Assembly (NCBI GenBank): GCA_948465565.1
Contig: CAOJXR010000001.1
Span: 372,001 to 436,000, forward strand
Reading direction: 5' to 3'
DNA: 64,000 nucleotides
From: an uncultured Clostridium sp.
GTDB taxonomy: Bacteria > Bacillota > Clostridia > TANB77 > CAG-508
This document shows, one piece after another, positions 47,116-55,348 of the stretch. The notes under the pieces were generated by a model. It worked only from the letters and a program-made list of their open reading frames with translations. It had not been told where the DNA came from and made no database searches. A program made the translations under genes and the position numbers. Each line of letters begins with the position of its first letter. The stretch's first letter is position 1.

Positions 47116-49854
47116 CTACATATCCTTTTCTTTTTTAGGTGAATGGTCATTTTTCATAAGTTCATCCAATTGGTCAATCAAGCTTTGTAACCTTTTAATG
47201 TCGGACCCCATAAGTTCCCAATCTTGTACTTCAGCAGAATCTTTCAAATTATTACTTGCTCTTATAATCGCCTTCAATAACTGCTCTTTATCCTCAGTAT
47301 TTTCATATTGAATTTTTCTTGCAGAATCAGTCATAAGAGTAGTTAACGCCTCAACAAAATTATCACCCATAGCCACTCTAGTTCCAGATGCAACAATAAC
47401 CTTCTTCAAAGTTGGCACCTTAGATTCATTTAACAACACTTGGTATACTGGTTGAACATACAAAATATTATTTTCAATTGGAACAACATACGTTTTTCTT
47501 ATAAGCTCTGTTCCTGTAGTATTAAGCTTATTCAATTCTTGTGAAATAGTTTTGTCTTGATCAATAAGCACATTTAATTGTTGAATTCCAGGTAATGTTG
47601 TATCAGAAATTAATTTGTATAAAACTAATTTATTAGCACCATCTTTATACGTACCAACTAAATACGAATTCAAACTTTGTTTATTAGCCTTTGTATATGA
47701 AATAGTCAAACCAAGCTCCGGCTCAGAATTCTCAGTCTTCAAATATGTGTAATATGGCTTTATAGCATCTTTATTATCACTATTTGGCACTTGAATATCA
47801 CGTCTCCATACATCATCACTTCTATATAAAATTTCAGTACCAACATTATGATATCTTTCTAACATCTTGGCTTGAATATTATATAAAAATTCTGGATATA
47901 CAATGTTTTTCTGTATATCTGCTGGAATCGTAACATTTTTATCAGCAAATAATTCAGGATAAATATTATAATAAAGCATTGCAATTGGGTCCGTCTTATC
48001 AGTTATATAAAATGTTGTTGTGCCATTATAAGCATCAATTATAACCTTAACTGAATTACGAATATAATTAATTTCTTTATATTTTCCTTCAAACTCAATA
48101 TTTGTCTTCTGAGAAAATGGATAACTATTAGAAACAGTATATGCATCAAGCACCCACACTAATTGTCCATCCTCTCTTATAACCATATATGGTTCCTCAT
48201 CATACAACAAATAAGGTAATAATACTTTAGCTCTTTCACGAATATTTCTATTCATTAAAATCTTACTATCTTTAGTAATGCTTGTATTAAACAATAATTT
48301 ATAATCTTGTTCTGTAAGTGAAAGAACTGCTCTATCAATTAAGTTAGCCTTTATTCCAGCCTCTCCATCATACTCATTCTCTTCATATGAAGTAGTTGAA
48401 GTTGGATAATCAAACTCTTTTTTATTCTTAACATTAGTTACAACTGTATCTTCAGTTGCCATACCAAAATAAATACGTGGCTCTTTTATAGCAATTTTAT
48501 CCTCTTCATTAGTATACTTTGATTGAACATACAAAATATTATCAGTTTTATCATCCACTCTAGTAGCTTCAGAAATAACAACACCATATCCATGTGTATA
48601 TTGATATGTCTTATTATTATATGTTCTATTAGCCCCACTAATTATCTCTCTAGGAGTAATATATAATGATCTATTTTTTCCATTTATACTATACCTACCA
48701 ATCTTAGTTGTTTGATAAGTATAATACCCATCATTATCCTTATACTCAGCCAAATTTGCTAATGTAGTATCTTCATCAACAATAGTTATCTGACTAAGAA
48801 CTTCTGTATTTTTAAGTATAGTTTCATTATCAAGTTCAGCAGAATTATCTACATCAACCTCATCAATTGCAATATTATATGCTTGTCTTGTATTTTTTAT
48901 ATTTTCCTTTATATATTCCTTTTGTTTATCAAACTCATTTCTATTCGCATATATATATTGAAAACCAGTCATAACGCCAAATAACATAACCAAATATATT
49001 GGAGTTATAAGCATAGATGAAATAATCTTCTTAACTTTAAATTTCTTCAAATACTTAACTGTTCTAAACAAAGAGAAAAATATTACAACACCAAGTATTC
49101 TATATCCAATAACCTTAATTTTAACTTCCGTCAAGCCAGCACCAACAAGTTCGGTCCTTGCTTCATCATTTAAAGTAATCATATTTCCAGTAACAATCTC
49201 TTGTGAACCAAGTACCATCAATCCCGCAATTAATGCTGCAACAATAAAGATATTAGTAAAAAGTTGCTTTATAAATCTATTTTTCTTAAGGTCCTCCATA
49301 TCAACACCATCTAAGCAAATATTTATCGTCGCAATATAATAAGCAGCTATATACAAAGTTAGAATAACCATATATACAATAAAGAATAAAATTACAGACT
49401 TAATAAATGGTAATTGAAACATATAAAAAGAAATATCTAACTTAAATATTGGATCATACGTTCCAAATTGAGCTTGTGCCACATTCGTAAAAAGCAAGAA
49501 TTTCTCTGTAAATACACTTTCAGCAATAACTGCAACAATAACACTAACAATAAAAGAAATAGATTTATTAGGAAGTCTTGGCATATTCTTTCCTTCTTTG
49601 TCAAATATATCTTTAAGTGACCTTCTAACTATCTTATTTGAAACAAAAATTATTAAATATGAACAAATAAAAGCGACAAAAAACACAATATATTTTGTTC
49701 TCAAATTCTTAAAGAAAATTGAAACATATTGCTCTCCTATTTCTTTATACTGCAAATACTCTCCTCTAGCTGAAATAAGAAATACAGCACCTGCAAGTAC
49801 AAAGAATAATATTACAATTAAACGTCTACTTATAAACTTCTTTATTTTTTCCAT
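47116..49854 (-). CDS. UPF0182-family large membrane protein
   Basis: 912 residues. About seven membrane segments fill the first 300 residues. A large extracellular part follows, with the family's conserved tracts (PTSTTSYEENEYDGEAG, LLPYLLYDEEPYMVIREDG, YNIYPELFADK, YHNVGTEILYRSDD, PGIQQLNVLIDQDKTISQEL), and a charged C-terminal tail (SLIDQLDELMKNDHSPKKE). The family is widespread in Gram-positives and its function is not established. It follows ftsY by 19 nt. Confidence 0.93.
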   Translation of the reverse strand: MEKIKKFISRRLIVILFFVLAGAVFLISARGEYLQYKEIGEQYVSIFFKNLRTKYIVFFVAFICSYLIIFVSNKIVRRSLKDIFDKEGKNMPRLPNKSISFIVSVIVAVIAESVFTEKFLLFTNVAQAQFGTYDPIFKLDISFYMFQLPFIKSVILFFIVYMVILTLYIAAYYIATINICLDGVDMEDLKKNRFIKQLFTNIFIVAALIAGLMVLGSQEIVTGNMITLNDEARTELVGAGLTEVKIKVIGYRILGVVIFFSLFRTVKYLKKFKVKKIISSMLITPIYLVMLFGVMTGFQYIYANRNEFDKQKEYIKENIKNTRQAYNIAIDEVDVDNSAELDNETILKNTEVLSQITIVDEDTTLANLAEYKDNDGYYTYQTTKIGRYSINGKNRSLYITPREIISGANRTYNNKTYQYTHGYGVVISEATRVDDKTDNILYVQSKYTNEEDKIAIKEPRIYFGMATEDTVVTNVKNKKEFDYPTSTTSYEENEYDGEAGIKANLIDRAVLSLTEQDYKLLFNTSITKDSKILMNRNIRERAKVLLPYLLYDEEPYMVIREDGQLVWVLDAYTVSNSYPFSQKTNIEFEGKYKEINYIRNSVKVIIDAYNGTTTFYITDKTDPIAMLYYNIYPELFADKNVTIPADIQKNIVYPEFLYNIQAKMLERYHNVGTEILYRSDDVWRRDIQVPNSDNKDAIKPYYTYLKTENSEPELGLTISYTKANKQSLNSYLVGTYKDGANKLVLYKLISDTTLPGIQQLNVLIDQDKTISQELNKLNTTGTELIRKTYVVPIENNILYVQPVYQVLLNESKVPTLKKVIVASGTRVAMGDNFVEALTTLMTDSARKIQYENTEDKEQLLKAIIRASNNLKDSAEVQDWELMGSDIKRLQSLIDQLDELMKNDHSPKKEKDM

Positions 49855-49873
49855 TTTTTTATTCCTTTCGAAA

Positions 49874-50779
49874 CTAAATTATTGCCTCCAAGAAATGTTC
49901 TGAATTGAACACCTCCATATCGTCAATCTGTTCTCCAACACCAATATATTTTACAGGAATTTTATTTTCATCAACTATTCCTATAACAACTCCTCCCTTA
50001 GCTGTACCATCAAGCTTTGTTAAAACAATTCCAGTTATATCAGTAGTCTCCTTAAATGCTTTAACTTGCATTATTGCATTCTGTCCAGTAGTTCCATCAA
50101 GCACCAAAAGCACCTCTTTACTGCTCTCTGGCAATTCTTTACTTATAACTTTATTTATTTTTCCAAGCTCATCCATCAAATTCTTCTTATTATGTAGTCT
50201 TCCTGCTGTATCGCAAATCAATACATCAGCTTGTCTTTCTTTCACTATCTGTATCGCATCAAAAACAACTGACGCAGGATCCGTTCCTTCTGGTCTTTTA
50301 ACAAGTTCACACTCAGCTCTATCTGCCCAAATCTCAATTTGTTCAACAGCAGCAGCTCTAAATGTATCAGCAGCAGCAATAACAACTTTCTTGCCACTTT
50401 TTCTTAAATTATTAGCAATTTTTCCAATAGAAGTAGTTTTACCAACTCCATTAACACCAACAACTAAAATTACTGATGGTGTTGTATCTAACTTTAAGTT
50501 GGCATCTCCGACATCCAAAAGTTTCGCCATTTCTTCTCTCAAAGCTTTTCTTACAGCATCTTCATCCTCTATCTTTTCTTTTTTTATCCTATTTCTCAAT
50601 TCTCCGATAATTTTAATTGAAGTTTGAGCTCCAATATCAGACATAATAAGAGCCTCTTCAAGTTCCTCTAAAAGTTCTTCATCAACTTTTCTAAAATTTG
50701 CAAAAACATCATTTATTTTATCATTTATAGATTGTTTAGTTTTCCCTAATCCACTTTTTAATTTGTCAAAAAATCCCAT
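49874..50779 (-). CDS. ftsY: Signal recognition particle receptor FtsY
   Basis: 301 residues from ATG 50779 (MGFFDKLKSGL), 5 nt after GGAGG; an ATG at 50791 lies inside the ribosome site. The NG domain is complete: G1 loop GVNGVGKTTSIGK, IAAADTFRAAAVEQ, G3 VLICDTAGRLHNK and the NKxD-like TKLDGTAKGG. It docks the ribosome-nascent chain complex to the membrane. The acidic A domain is almost absent, as in many Firmicutes. Confidence 0.97.
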   Translation of the reverse strand: MGFFDKLKSGLGKTKQSINDKINDVFANFRKVDEELLEELEEALIMSDIGAQTSIKIIGELRNRIKKEKIEDEDAVRKALREEMAKLLDVGDANLKLDTTPSVILVVGVNGVGKTTSIGKIANNLRKSGKKVVIAAADTFRAAAVEQIEIWADRAECELVKRPEGTDPASVVFDAIQIVKERQADVLICDTAGRLHNKKNLMDELGKINKVISKELPESSKEVLLVLDGTTGQNAIMQVKAFKETTDITGIVLTKLDGTAKGGVVIGIVDENKIPVKYIGVGEQIDDMEVFNSEHFLEAII

Positions 50780-50913
50780 GAAATCCTCCAATTTCTTTTT
50801 GAACTATTATACCCTATTATAAAAATTATTTCAATGAAATATATAGATTTTATCAAGTAATATGATACAATATAAAAGGTTATCCAAAAGACAAATTAAG
50901 CAAAGGAGATATT

Positions 50914-51375
50914 ATGCGATACAGAGAATTTTTTGATACTTTAAAAGAACAATTAAACGAAGAAGAACTAGAATTATTTAAAAACAACAACGTCCATTTA
51001 GGAATTTTCTCAAGAGAACACCTAAACTATATAATCACAGGAGAACAATTTCTTGAAGCGCGCTTCACAAAAAACAAAATAGCCCCATATCAAACTGTAA
51101 ACAAAGGTGATATTGTCGTTATGAAAGAAGCCTGTGGTCCAATACAAGCTTACTTTATTATAAACGACGTCGAATATATTGAAGTCAAAGATATGCCTAT
51201 GAAAGAAATAGAATTCAAATACAATGATGAAATATTTCAAGACGACTTATTTTGGAAAAGAAAAAGACATAGTAATTATGCTACACTAATACGTGTTGGT
51301 GAAGTAAAAAAACTAGAACCTTTTCGAACAGATAAAATGATTCGCCAAGGCTGGATAACATATGCAAAAAATTAA
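50914..51375 (+). CDS. ASCH/PUA-like protein
   Basis: 153 residues. The core (NYIITGEQFLEARFTKNKIA, then VNKGDIVVMKEACGPIQAYF) follows the ASCH pattern G-x-K/Q-x-x-E-x-R-F, with a basic C-terminus (LFWKRKRHSNYATLIRVGEV). ASCH domains bind RNA or modified nucleosides; the target here is unknown. AAAGGAGA precedes ATG 50914. It is the only plus-strand protein gene between 37.4 and 62.6 kb, and shares a terminator with the transporter downstream. Confidence 0.75.
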   Translation: MRYREFFDTLKEQLNEEELELFKNNNVHLGIFSREHLNYIITGEQFLEARFTKNKIAPYQTVNKGDIVVMKEACGPIQAYFIINDVEYIEVKDMPMKEIEFKYNDEIFQDDLFWKRKRHSNYATLIRVGEVKKLEPFRTDKMIRQGWITYAKN

Positions 51376-51417
51376 ATATTACTTTCATTCTATCACTTCA
51401 CATTAAAATAAAAGTTC

Positions 51418-51456
51418 AAAAAACTTACAAACTCATATAAGTTCGTAAGTTTTTTC
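51418..51456. terminator. Bidirectional terminator
   Basis: AAAAAACTTAC-A-AACT / AGTT-C-GTAAGTTTTTT hairpin. It contains the stop codon of the MATE-like gene (minus) and follows the ASCH gene (plus). Its core recurs in the tRNA terminator at 53126. Confidence 0.88.
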
Positions 51457-52626
51457 TTCCTTCATTTCCATATTAAGTTTATTTTTCTTAATCAAATATT
51501 GTGTAAACACTAGTTGAAATATAGCAGAAATAACTAATCCAATAGATGTACAAAATGGAGATGGAATAAATGAACATATTACCCTAAAACCATTCGCAAT
51601 CTGCTTACTTATAGTAGCCTTTAGTGCCGAACATTCAAGCTGAATAAATTGCAACTTCGTTATATAAATCGGATATTTATACATACACGCCAATTCCATT
51701 ACAGCAACAATCAATACAACTGTTAAATCCACCTCATAAAATGGATATAAAATCAGTCCCATAATTCCAGAAGACGCAATTAATATATATGTAAGCTTCA
51801 TACTATTTTTAATATGCTCTTTATATGAAAATTCTTTTTTAGCAATATCAATTTGAGCAACCGTTTTAATTGCACCACCAATGTCCCATTGAGTATCAGT
51901 AATTAATGTTGCAAATGAAATAGCAAAAACATATTTATCTCCATAGTTAAATGCATTCTTAAATCCAAACAAATAAATGATGAACATACTAATTTCTGCA
52001 AATAAATATGACGAATCATATTTAATACATGAAAGCAAATTTATTTTAAATCTCGTAACTTTCACCGTTTTAACCATCATAAATATAACAAAAAGACTTG
52101 TGCAAGTTATTGAAACAATTGCAATTATCATCTGTTCTTTTGTAATTATACTCATTATTACTAATGTCAAAAAATTAATCAAATTAAACCAAAAACAATA
52201 CTTATTAGCAGTCTTATTTCTACCTTCATAATACATTTTGCACAAAGATAAATTTAACAACAATTGTAAAAACATCTGCCCAATTGCATATAGTGCAAAA
52301 ACTCTATATATCCCCACTTCCATATTCATAAAAAATATATAACCATCTATATTTAAACAAACAGCACCAAGTATCAAAAAACCAGTTATACTACCTAAAA
52401 CTAATCCTGAAAACGTACTATTAGGATTTTTATCTCTTACTGCACTTATATTAGCACCTGTTCCAAATATACTATAAATACCACTTATCACAAACTGCAT
52501 TGGATACACAAGCGAAAATATACTTATTAAATTTTTATCAACCAAAATTCCTAACAAAAACCAACCTAGAATCGGCGTAATTGATGTCAGTAATATATCA
52601 AAACTTATTCTTAATAACCTATTCAT
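51433..52626 (-). CDS. MATE-like multi-span transporter
   Basis: 397 residues with about 11-12 membrane segments. The N-terminal half (YPMQFVISGIYSIFGTGANI, followed by charged NPNSTFSGLV) resembles the MATE/MOP superfamily, where G-x-G-x-x is at the end of the second span. The second half is more diverged. It would export a drug or other cation; no substrate can be assigned. AAGGTGA precedes ATG 52626. Confidence 0.72.
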   Translation of the reverse strand: MNRLLRISFDILLTSITPILGWFLLGILVDKNLISIFSLVYPMQFVISGIYSIFGTGANISAVRDKNPNSTFSGLVLGSITGFLILGAVCLNIDGYIFFMNMEVGIYRVFALYAIGQMFLQLLLNLSLCKMYYEGRNKTANKYCFWFNLINFLTLVIMSIITKEQMIIAIVSITCTSLFVIFMMVKTVKVTRFKINLLSCIKYDSSYLFAEISMFIIYLFGFKNAFNYGDKYVFAISFATLITDTQWDIGGAIKTVAQIDIAKKEFSYKEHIKNSMKLTYILIASSGIMGLILYPFYEVDLTVVLIVAVMELACMYKYPIYITKLQFIQLECSALKATISKQIANGFRVICSFIPSPFCTSIGLVISAIFQLVFTQYLIKKNKLNMEMKEEKTYELI

Positions 52627-52740
52627 TTTTTCACCTTACAAGATTATATATAATTTACTTTTTAATATCATTTTTCGCATAAATAAGTCAAGTCTTTATA
52701 TAAATACTATATGGTTATATAAAAAAATATATAAAAATAG

Positions 52741-52769
52741 TTGACAAATGCAAATAAAAATATTAAAAT
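52741..52769 (+). promoter_or_regulatory. Promoter of the tRNA cluster
   Basis: Consensus TTGACA (52741-52746), 17-nt spacer, TAAAAT (52764-52769). The tRNA-His gene begins 19 nt downstream. Confidence 0.9.
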
Positions 52770-52787
52770 ATAAGAGCGTTTGAAATG

Positions 52788-52864
52788 GTGGATATAGCGC
52801 AGTTGGTTAGAGCGCCAGTTTGTGGCACTGGAGGCCGTGGGTTCGAATCCCACTTTCCACCCCA
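52788..52864 (+). tRNA. tRNA-His (GTG)
   Basis: Complete cloverleaf. The anticodon loop TTGTGGC gives GTG, the T-loop is GTTCGAAT, and CCA is encoded. The extra G before the acceptor stem (52787) would be the G-1 typical of tRNA-His. Confidence 0.96.
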
Positions 52865-52920
52865 TAAAATATATTAAATAATATACTTATTATGGGAAAC
52901 AATAAACATAGTATTAACAT

Positions 52921-52995
52921 TGGGCTGTAGCCAAGCGGTAAGGCACCAGACTTTGACTCTGGCATGCGCTAGTTCGAATCTAGCCAGCCCAACCA
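52921..52995 (+). tRNA. tRNA-Gln (TTG)
   Basis: Acceptor stem TGGGCTG/CAGCCCA, anticodon TTG within ACTTTGACT, T-loop GTTCGAAT, encoded CCA. Confidence 0.96.
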
Positions 52996-53043
52996 GTAAA
53001 ATCAAGGGTTTCAAGAAATTGAAATCCTTTTGTTAATATGAAT

Positions 53044-53119
53044 GCCATTATAGCTCAGTTGGTAGAGCAACAGATTCGTAACCTGTAGGTCGGCAGTTCG
53101 ATTCTGCCTAGTGGCTCCA
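53044..53119 (+). tRNA. tRNA-Thr (CGT)
   Basis: Acceptor stem GCCATTA/TAGTGGC, anticodon loop TTCGTAA (CGT, reading ACG), T-loop GTTCGATT, encoded CCA. The third gene of the cluster, followed by its terminator. Confidence 0.94.
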
Positions 53120-53125
53120 ATTTAT

Positions 53126-53163
53126 AAAAACTTACGAACTCTAAATGGGTTCGTAAGTTTTTT
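53126..53163 (+). terminator. Terminator of the tRNA cluster
   Basis: AAAAACTTACGAACT / GGTTCGTAAGTTTTTT hairpin with T-run, 6 nt after tRNA-Thr. Nearly the same arms as the hairpin at 51418. Confidence 0.9.
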
Positions 53164-53194
53164 CATTAGTAATATAAATTCAAATCAGAAAAAT

Positions 53195-53219
53195 AACTGG
53201 TCACAAATTGTGACCAGTT
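53195..53219 (-). terminator. Perfect 11-bp palindrome, probable terminator
   Basis: AACTGGTCACA-AAT-TGTGACCAGTT. On the minus strand it is followed by ATTTTTC, so it may end the transcript of the gene at 53319, about 100 nt upstream of it. It could also be a protein-binding site. The rest of 53164-53318 shows nothing else. Confidence 0.55.
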
Positions 53220-53318
53220 CCAAAAGTGATAATAGTTTATATTCATTGTTTAATATTTATCTATGAAATTTATATATTTTTATTTCTTCTATCATTTTTT
53301 CTTTTTCATGCCTTACTC

Positions 53319-53621
53319 CTACACCAAATCCGTATAATAAATAATCTCCTTATTTAATCCCTTCGCAAACTCAATCTCACTTCTCGTACTACTTCCAATA
53401 TATCCATTAACATTCACAACTAAAATAGCATCTGACAATCTTATCTTTTCCTTATGCATTTCATTAAGAACTAAAATTTGCTCATTAGTATATGCATCTT
53501 TATCAGAATTTGTTGGATAAATAGGTGTAATAACACAATTTCCTCGTAATTCCATCTCTACAGCTATTTTTATCATTTCTTCTTTAAATTTCAAGCTCCC
53601 ACACACTGTTATTATTTTCAT
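53319..53621 (-). CDS. Nucleoside 2-deoxyribosyltransferase-like protein
   Basis: 100 residues: KIITVCGSLKFKEEMIKIA at the N-terminus, LNEMHKEKIRLSDAILVVNV and NGYIGSSTRSEIEFAKGLNK. The last has the G-x-S-T-x-x-E-I/L-x-x-A pattern of the nucleoside 2-deoxyribosyltransferase/DUF4406 fold. It probably binds a nucleotide or nucleoside; the reaction is not proven. GGGAGA precedes ATG 53621. It lies 21 nt after the kinase-like gene in a three-gene unit. Confidence 0.8.
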   Translation of the reverse strand: MKIITVCGSLKFKEEMIKIAVEMELRGNCVITPIYPTNSDKDAYTNEQILVLNEMHKEKIRLSDAILVVNVNGYIGSSTRSEIEFAKGLNKEIIYYTDLV

Positions 53622-53642
53622 ATATATTCTCCCTTTATTATA

Positions 53643-54443
53643 CTATACATTCTTACTAATTTCTGCACTATATCTCTTCTTCATAGCATCCATTATTTTA
53701 AAAGCAATCTCCACCGCAATATCTCTAGGTTCCCTAAAACTTGTATCTATAAAGAAATTATCTCTAACGCTTTCATTAAAAAATCCTCTCAATTTCAATA
53801 AACTATTGTTATAATCGTCCAGATTTTCTATACTCATAAAACTTCTTTTTTCCAATGACAAAGTAGAATGATAATCTCTTTTTAATGCAGTCAATGAGTC
53901 CGCATATCCTATAACAAGAAAATCAACCAATTCCTTTGAAAATTTCAAATACTTCTCTCTTGCCTCAAAATATCGTTCTTCTAACATCTCACCACTTAAA
54001 TATCTTCTATAATTCCAAACTTGTCTATCATTAATTGACCTATCAACTAATACAATATCGTTTCCTGCTTCAATAGCCTCTTTCAGTTCTCGCAAATCCT
54101 CCTCCATAATTGCCATATGCCAATCAGCAACAGACATCTTGTCAAACTCTTTCCTTAAAATCTCTTTATAATATTTTGAAGTAGTAAATTCCTCAACAAG
54201 AGTAACTGAGAAACCTCTTTTTCTAAAAAAATCATACAAATTATTTATAGTAAATGTTCTATATGTTCTAGGAGTACCGCAAAACTCAATAACAAATGGT
54301 TTTGACAACTTACACATATCATGCATTTGCTTAACTTCCAATTTCTGTTTATGTAGCTTCTGTAGTTTTTCATAAAACTCACTATCATTCTGAAAAACTA
54401 TATTCTTCAAAAACAAGTCTTCTTTCTGACTATCTATCTCCAT
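53643..54443 (-). CDS. Deoxynucleoside kinase-like protein with an altered P-loop
   Basis: About 266 residues. The layout matches a P-loop kinase/AAA-type nucleotide kinase: PFVIEFCGTPRTYRTFTINN at the P-loop position, VTLVEEFTTSKYYKEI, then VLVDRSINDRQVWNYRRYL (D-R-S motif). Where family members have GTPRxGKTT, this has GTPRTYRTF, so the Gly-Lys pair is lost. The start is probably ATG 54443 (GAGGG 6 nt upstream), overlapping the HD gene. It may be a non-catalytic or changed-specificity homologue. Confidence 0.72.
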   Translation of the reverse strand: MEIDSQKEDLFLKNIVFQNDSEFYEKLQKLHKQKLEVKQMHDMCKLSKPFVIEFCGTPRTYRTFTINNLYDFFRKRGFSVTLVEEFTTSKYYKEILRKEFDKMSVADWHMAIMEEDLRELKEAIEAGNDIVLVDRSINDRQVWNYRRYLSGEMLEERYFEAREKYLKFSKELVDFLVIGYADSLTALKRDYHSTLSLEKRSFMSIENLDDYNNSLLKLRGFFNESVRDNFFIDTSFREPRDIAVEIAFKIMDAMKKRYSAEISKNV

Positions 54444-55155
54444 GACCATCCCTCTTCTTTAAATAACTCGTTTCTCCCGCTTCTTGTGCAACAATATGCT
54501 CCCTCGATTGTATATGATTTACCTCACAATATCTATCTTTAAACCTTTTCTCATCTTTCAAAAGTGCCCTCATCTCAGCCAAGAATTTCCTATATGTCTC
54601 ATCCTCATAAAACATATTTTCAGGATCTTCCACACTATATCTTTTAGATAATCTTTTCCATGTATAATCTAAATATTCCTCTATATTCATATCTGGCAAT
54701 TTAGCTTTTGCAACAAAAAAGCTTCTAATAAACACCATCTCTATACTTGCATTTCTATCAGCAGAAGAAATCAATTTTCCATATGTACTTCTAGGCTCAT
54801 CCTCTTTAGAAGAACGATGGTCCTCAATAGCCTCTCTTATAGTAACTCTCTCCTCATCACTAAAAAACCTTTTCATATTCTCATCTTTAAAAAATGTCTC
54901 AGCCGCAATCTTCTCATGAATATCACTATTTATATACTTTCCTAAATCATGACATGCCGCAACAGCATAAACCAAATTTGGATTTAACCCCAAATTACAC
55001 TCATCATTCAAAACAAAAGATCTTCTAATTACCTCTCTAATATGAATTATCCCATGAGCCTTATCATTAGGTTCATACTTAGGAAAAACATTCTCTTCAA
55101 CATATCTTATTAAATCTTCATCTACATTTTTTAAATAATATCCTACTTCTTCCAT
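54430..55155 (-). CDS. HD-domain phosphohydrolase
   Basis: 241 residues. Metal-binding HD motifs are visible: AHGIIHIREVIRRSF (first His), AVAACHDLGKYI (HD) and IREAIEDHRSSK (later His). A helical C-terminal half follows. Such proteins hydrolyse nucleotides or phosphoesters. It is the first gene of the unit with the P-loop protein and the deoxyribosyltransferase-like protein, suggesting a shared nucleotide-related role. Confidence 0.85.
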   Translation of the reverse strand: MEEVGYYLKNVDEDLIRYVEENVFPKYEPNDKAHGIIHIREVIRRSFVLNDECNLGLNPNLVYAVAACHDLGKYINSDIHEKIAAETFFKDENMKRFFSDEERVTIREAIEDHRSSKEDEPRSTYGKLISSADRNASIEMVFIRSFFVAKAKLPDMNIEEYLDYTWKRLSKRYSVEDPENMFYEDETYRKFLAEMRALLKDEKRFKDRYCEVNHIQSREHIVAQEAGETSYLKKRDGHGDR

Positions 55156-55348
55156 TTTTAGCTCCTTTCGAAATCTAGCACAAGTATACTATATATTCAT
55201 ACAAAAATAAACAAAAATTTCTCATTTTTTCTGAATATATTGACCAATTTAATTACGACAACACTGTTATCACAATTTGAAAATAAATACAGATCTTTCT
55301 CACACAACAATCAAGCATTTTTCATTGACACAATCCAACAAAGCCTTC

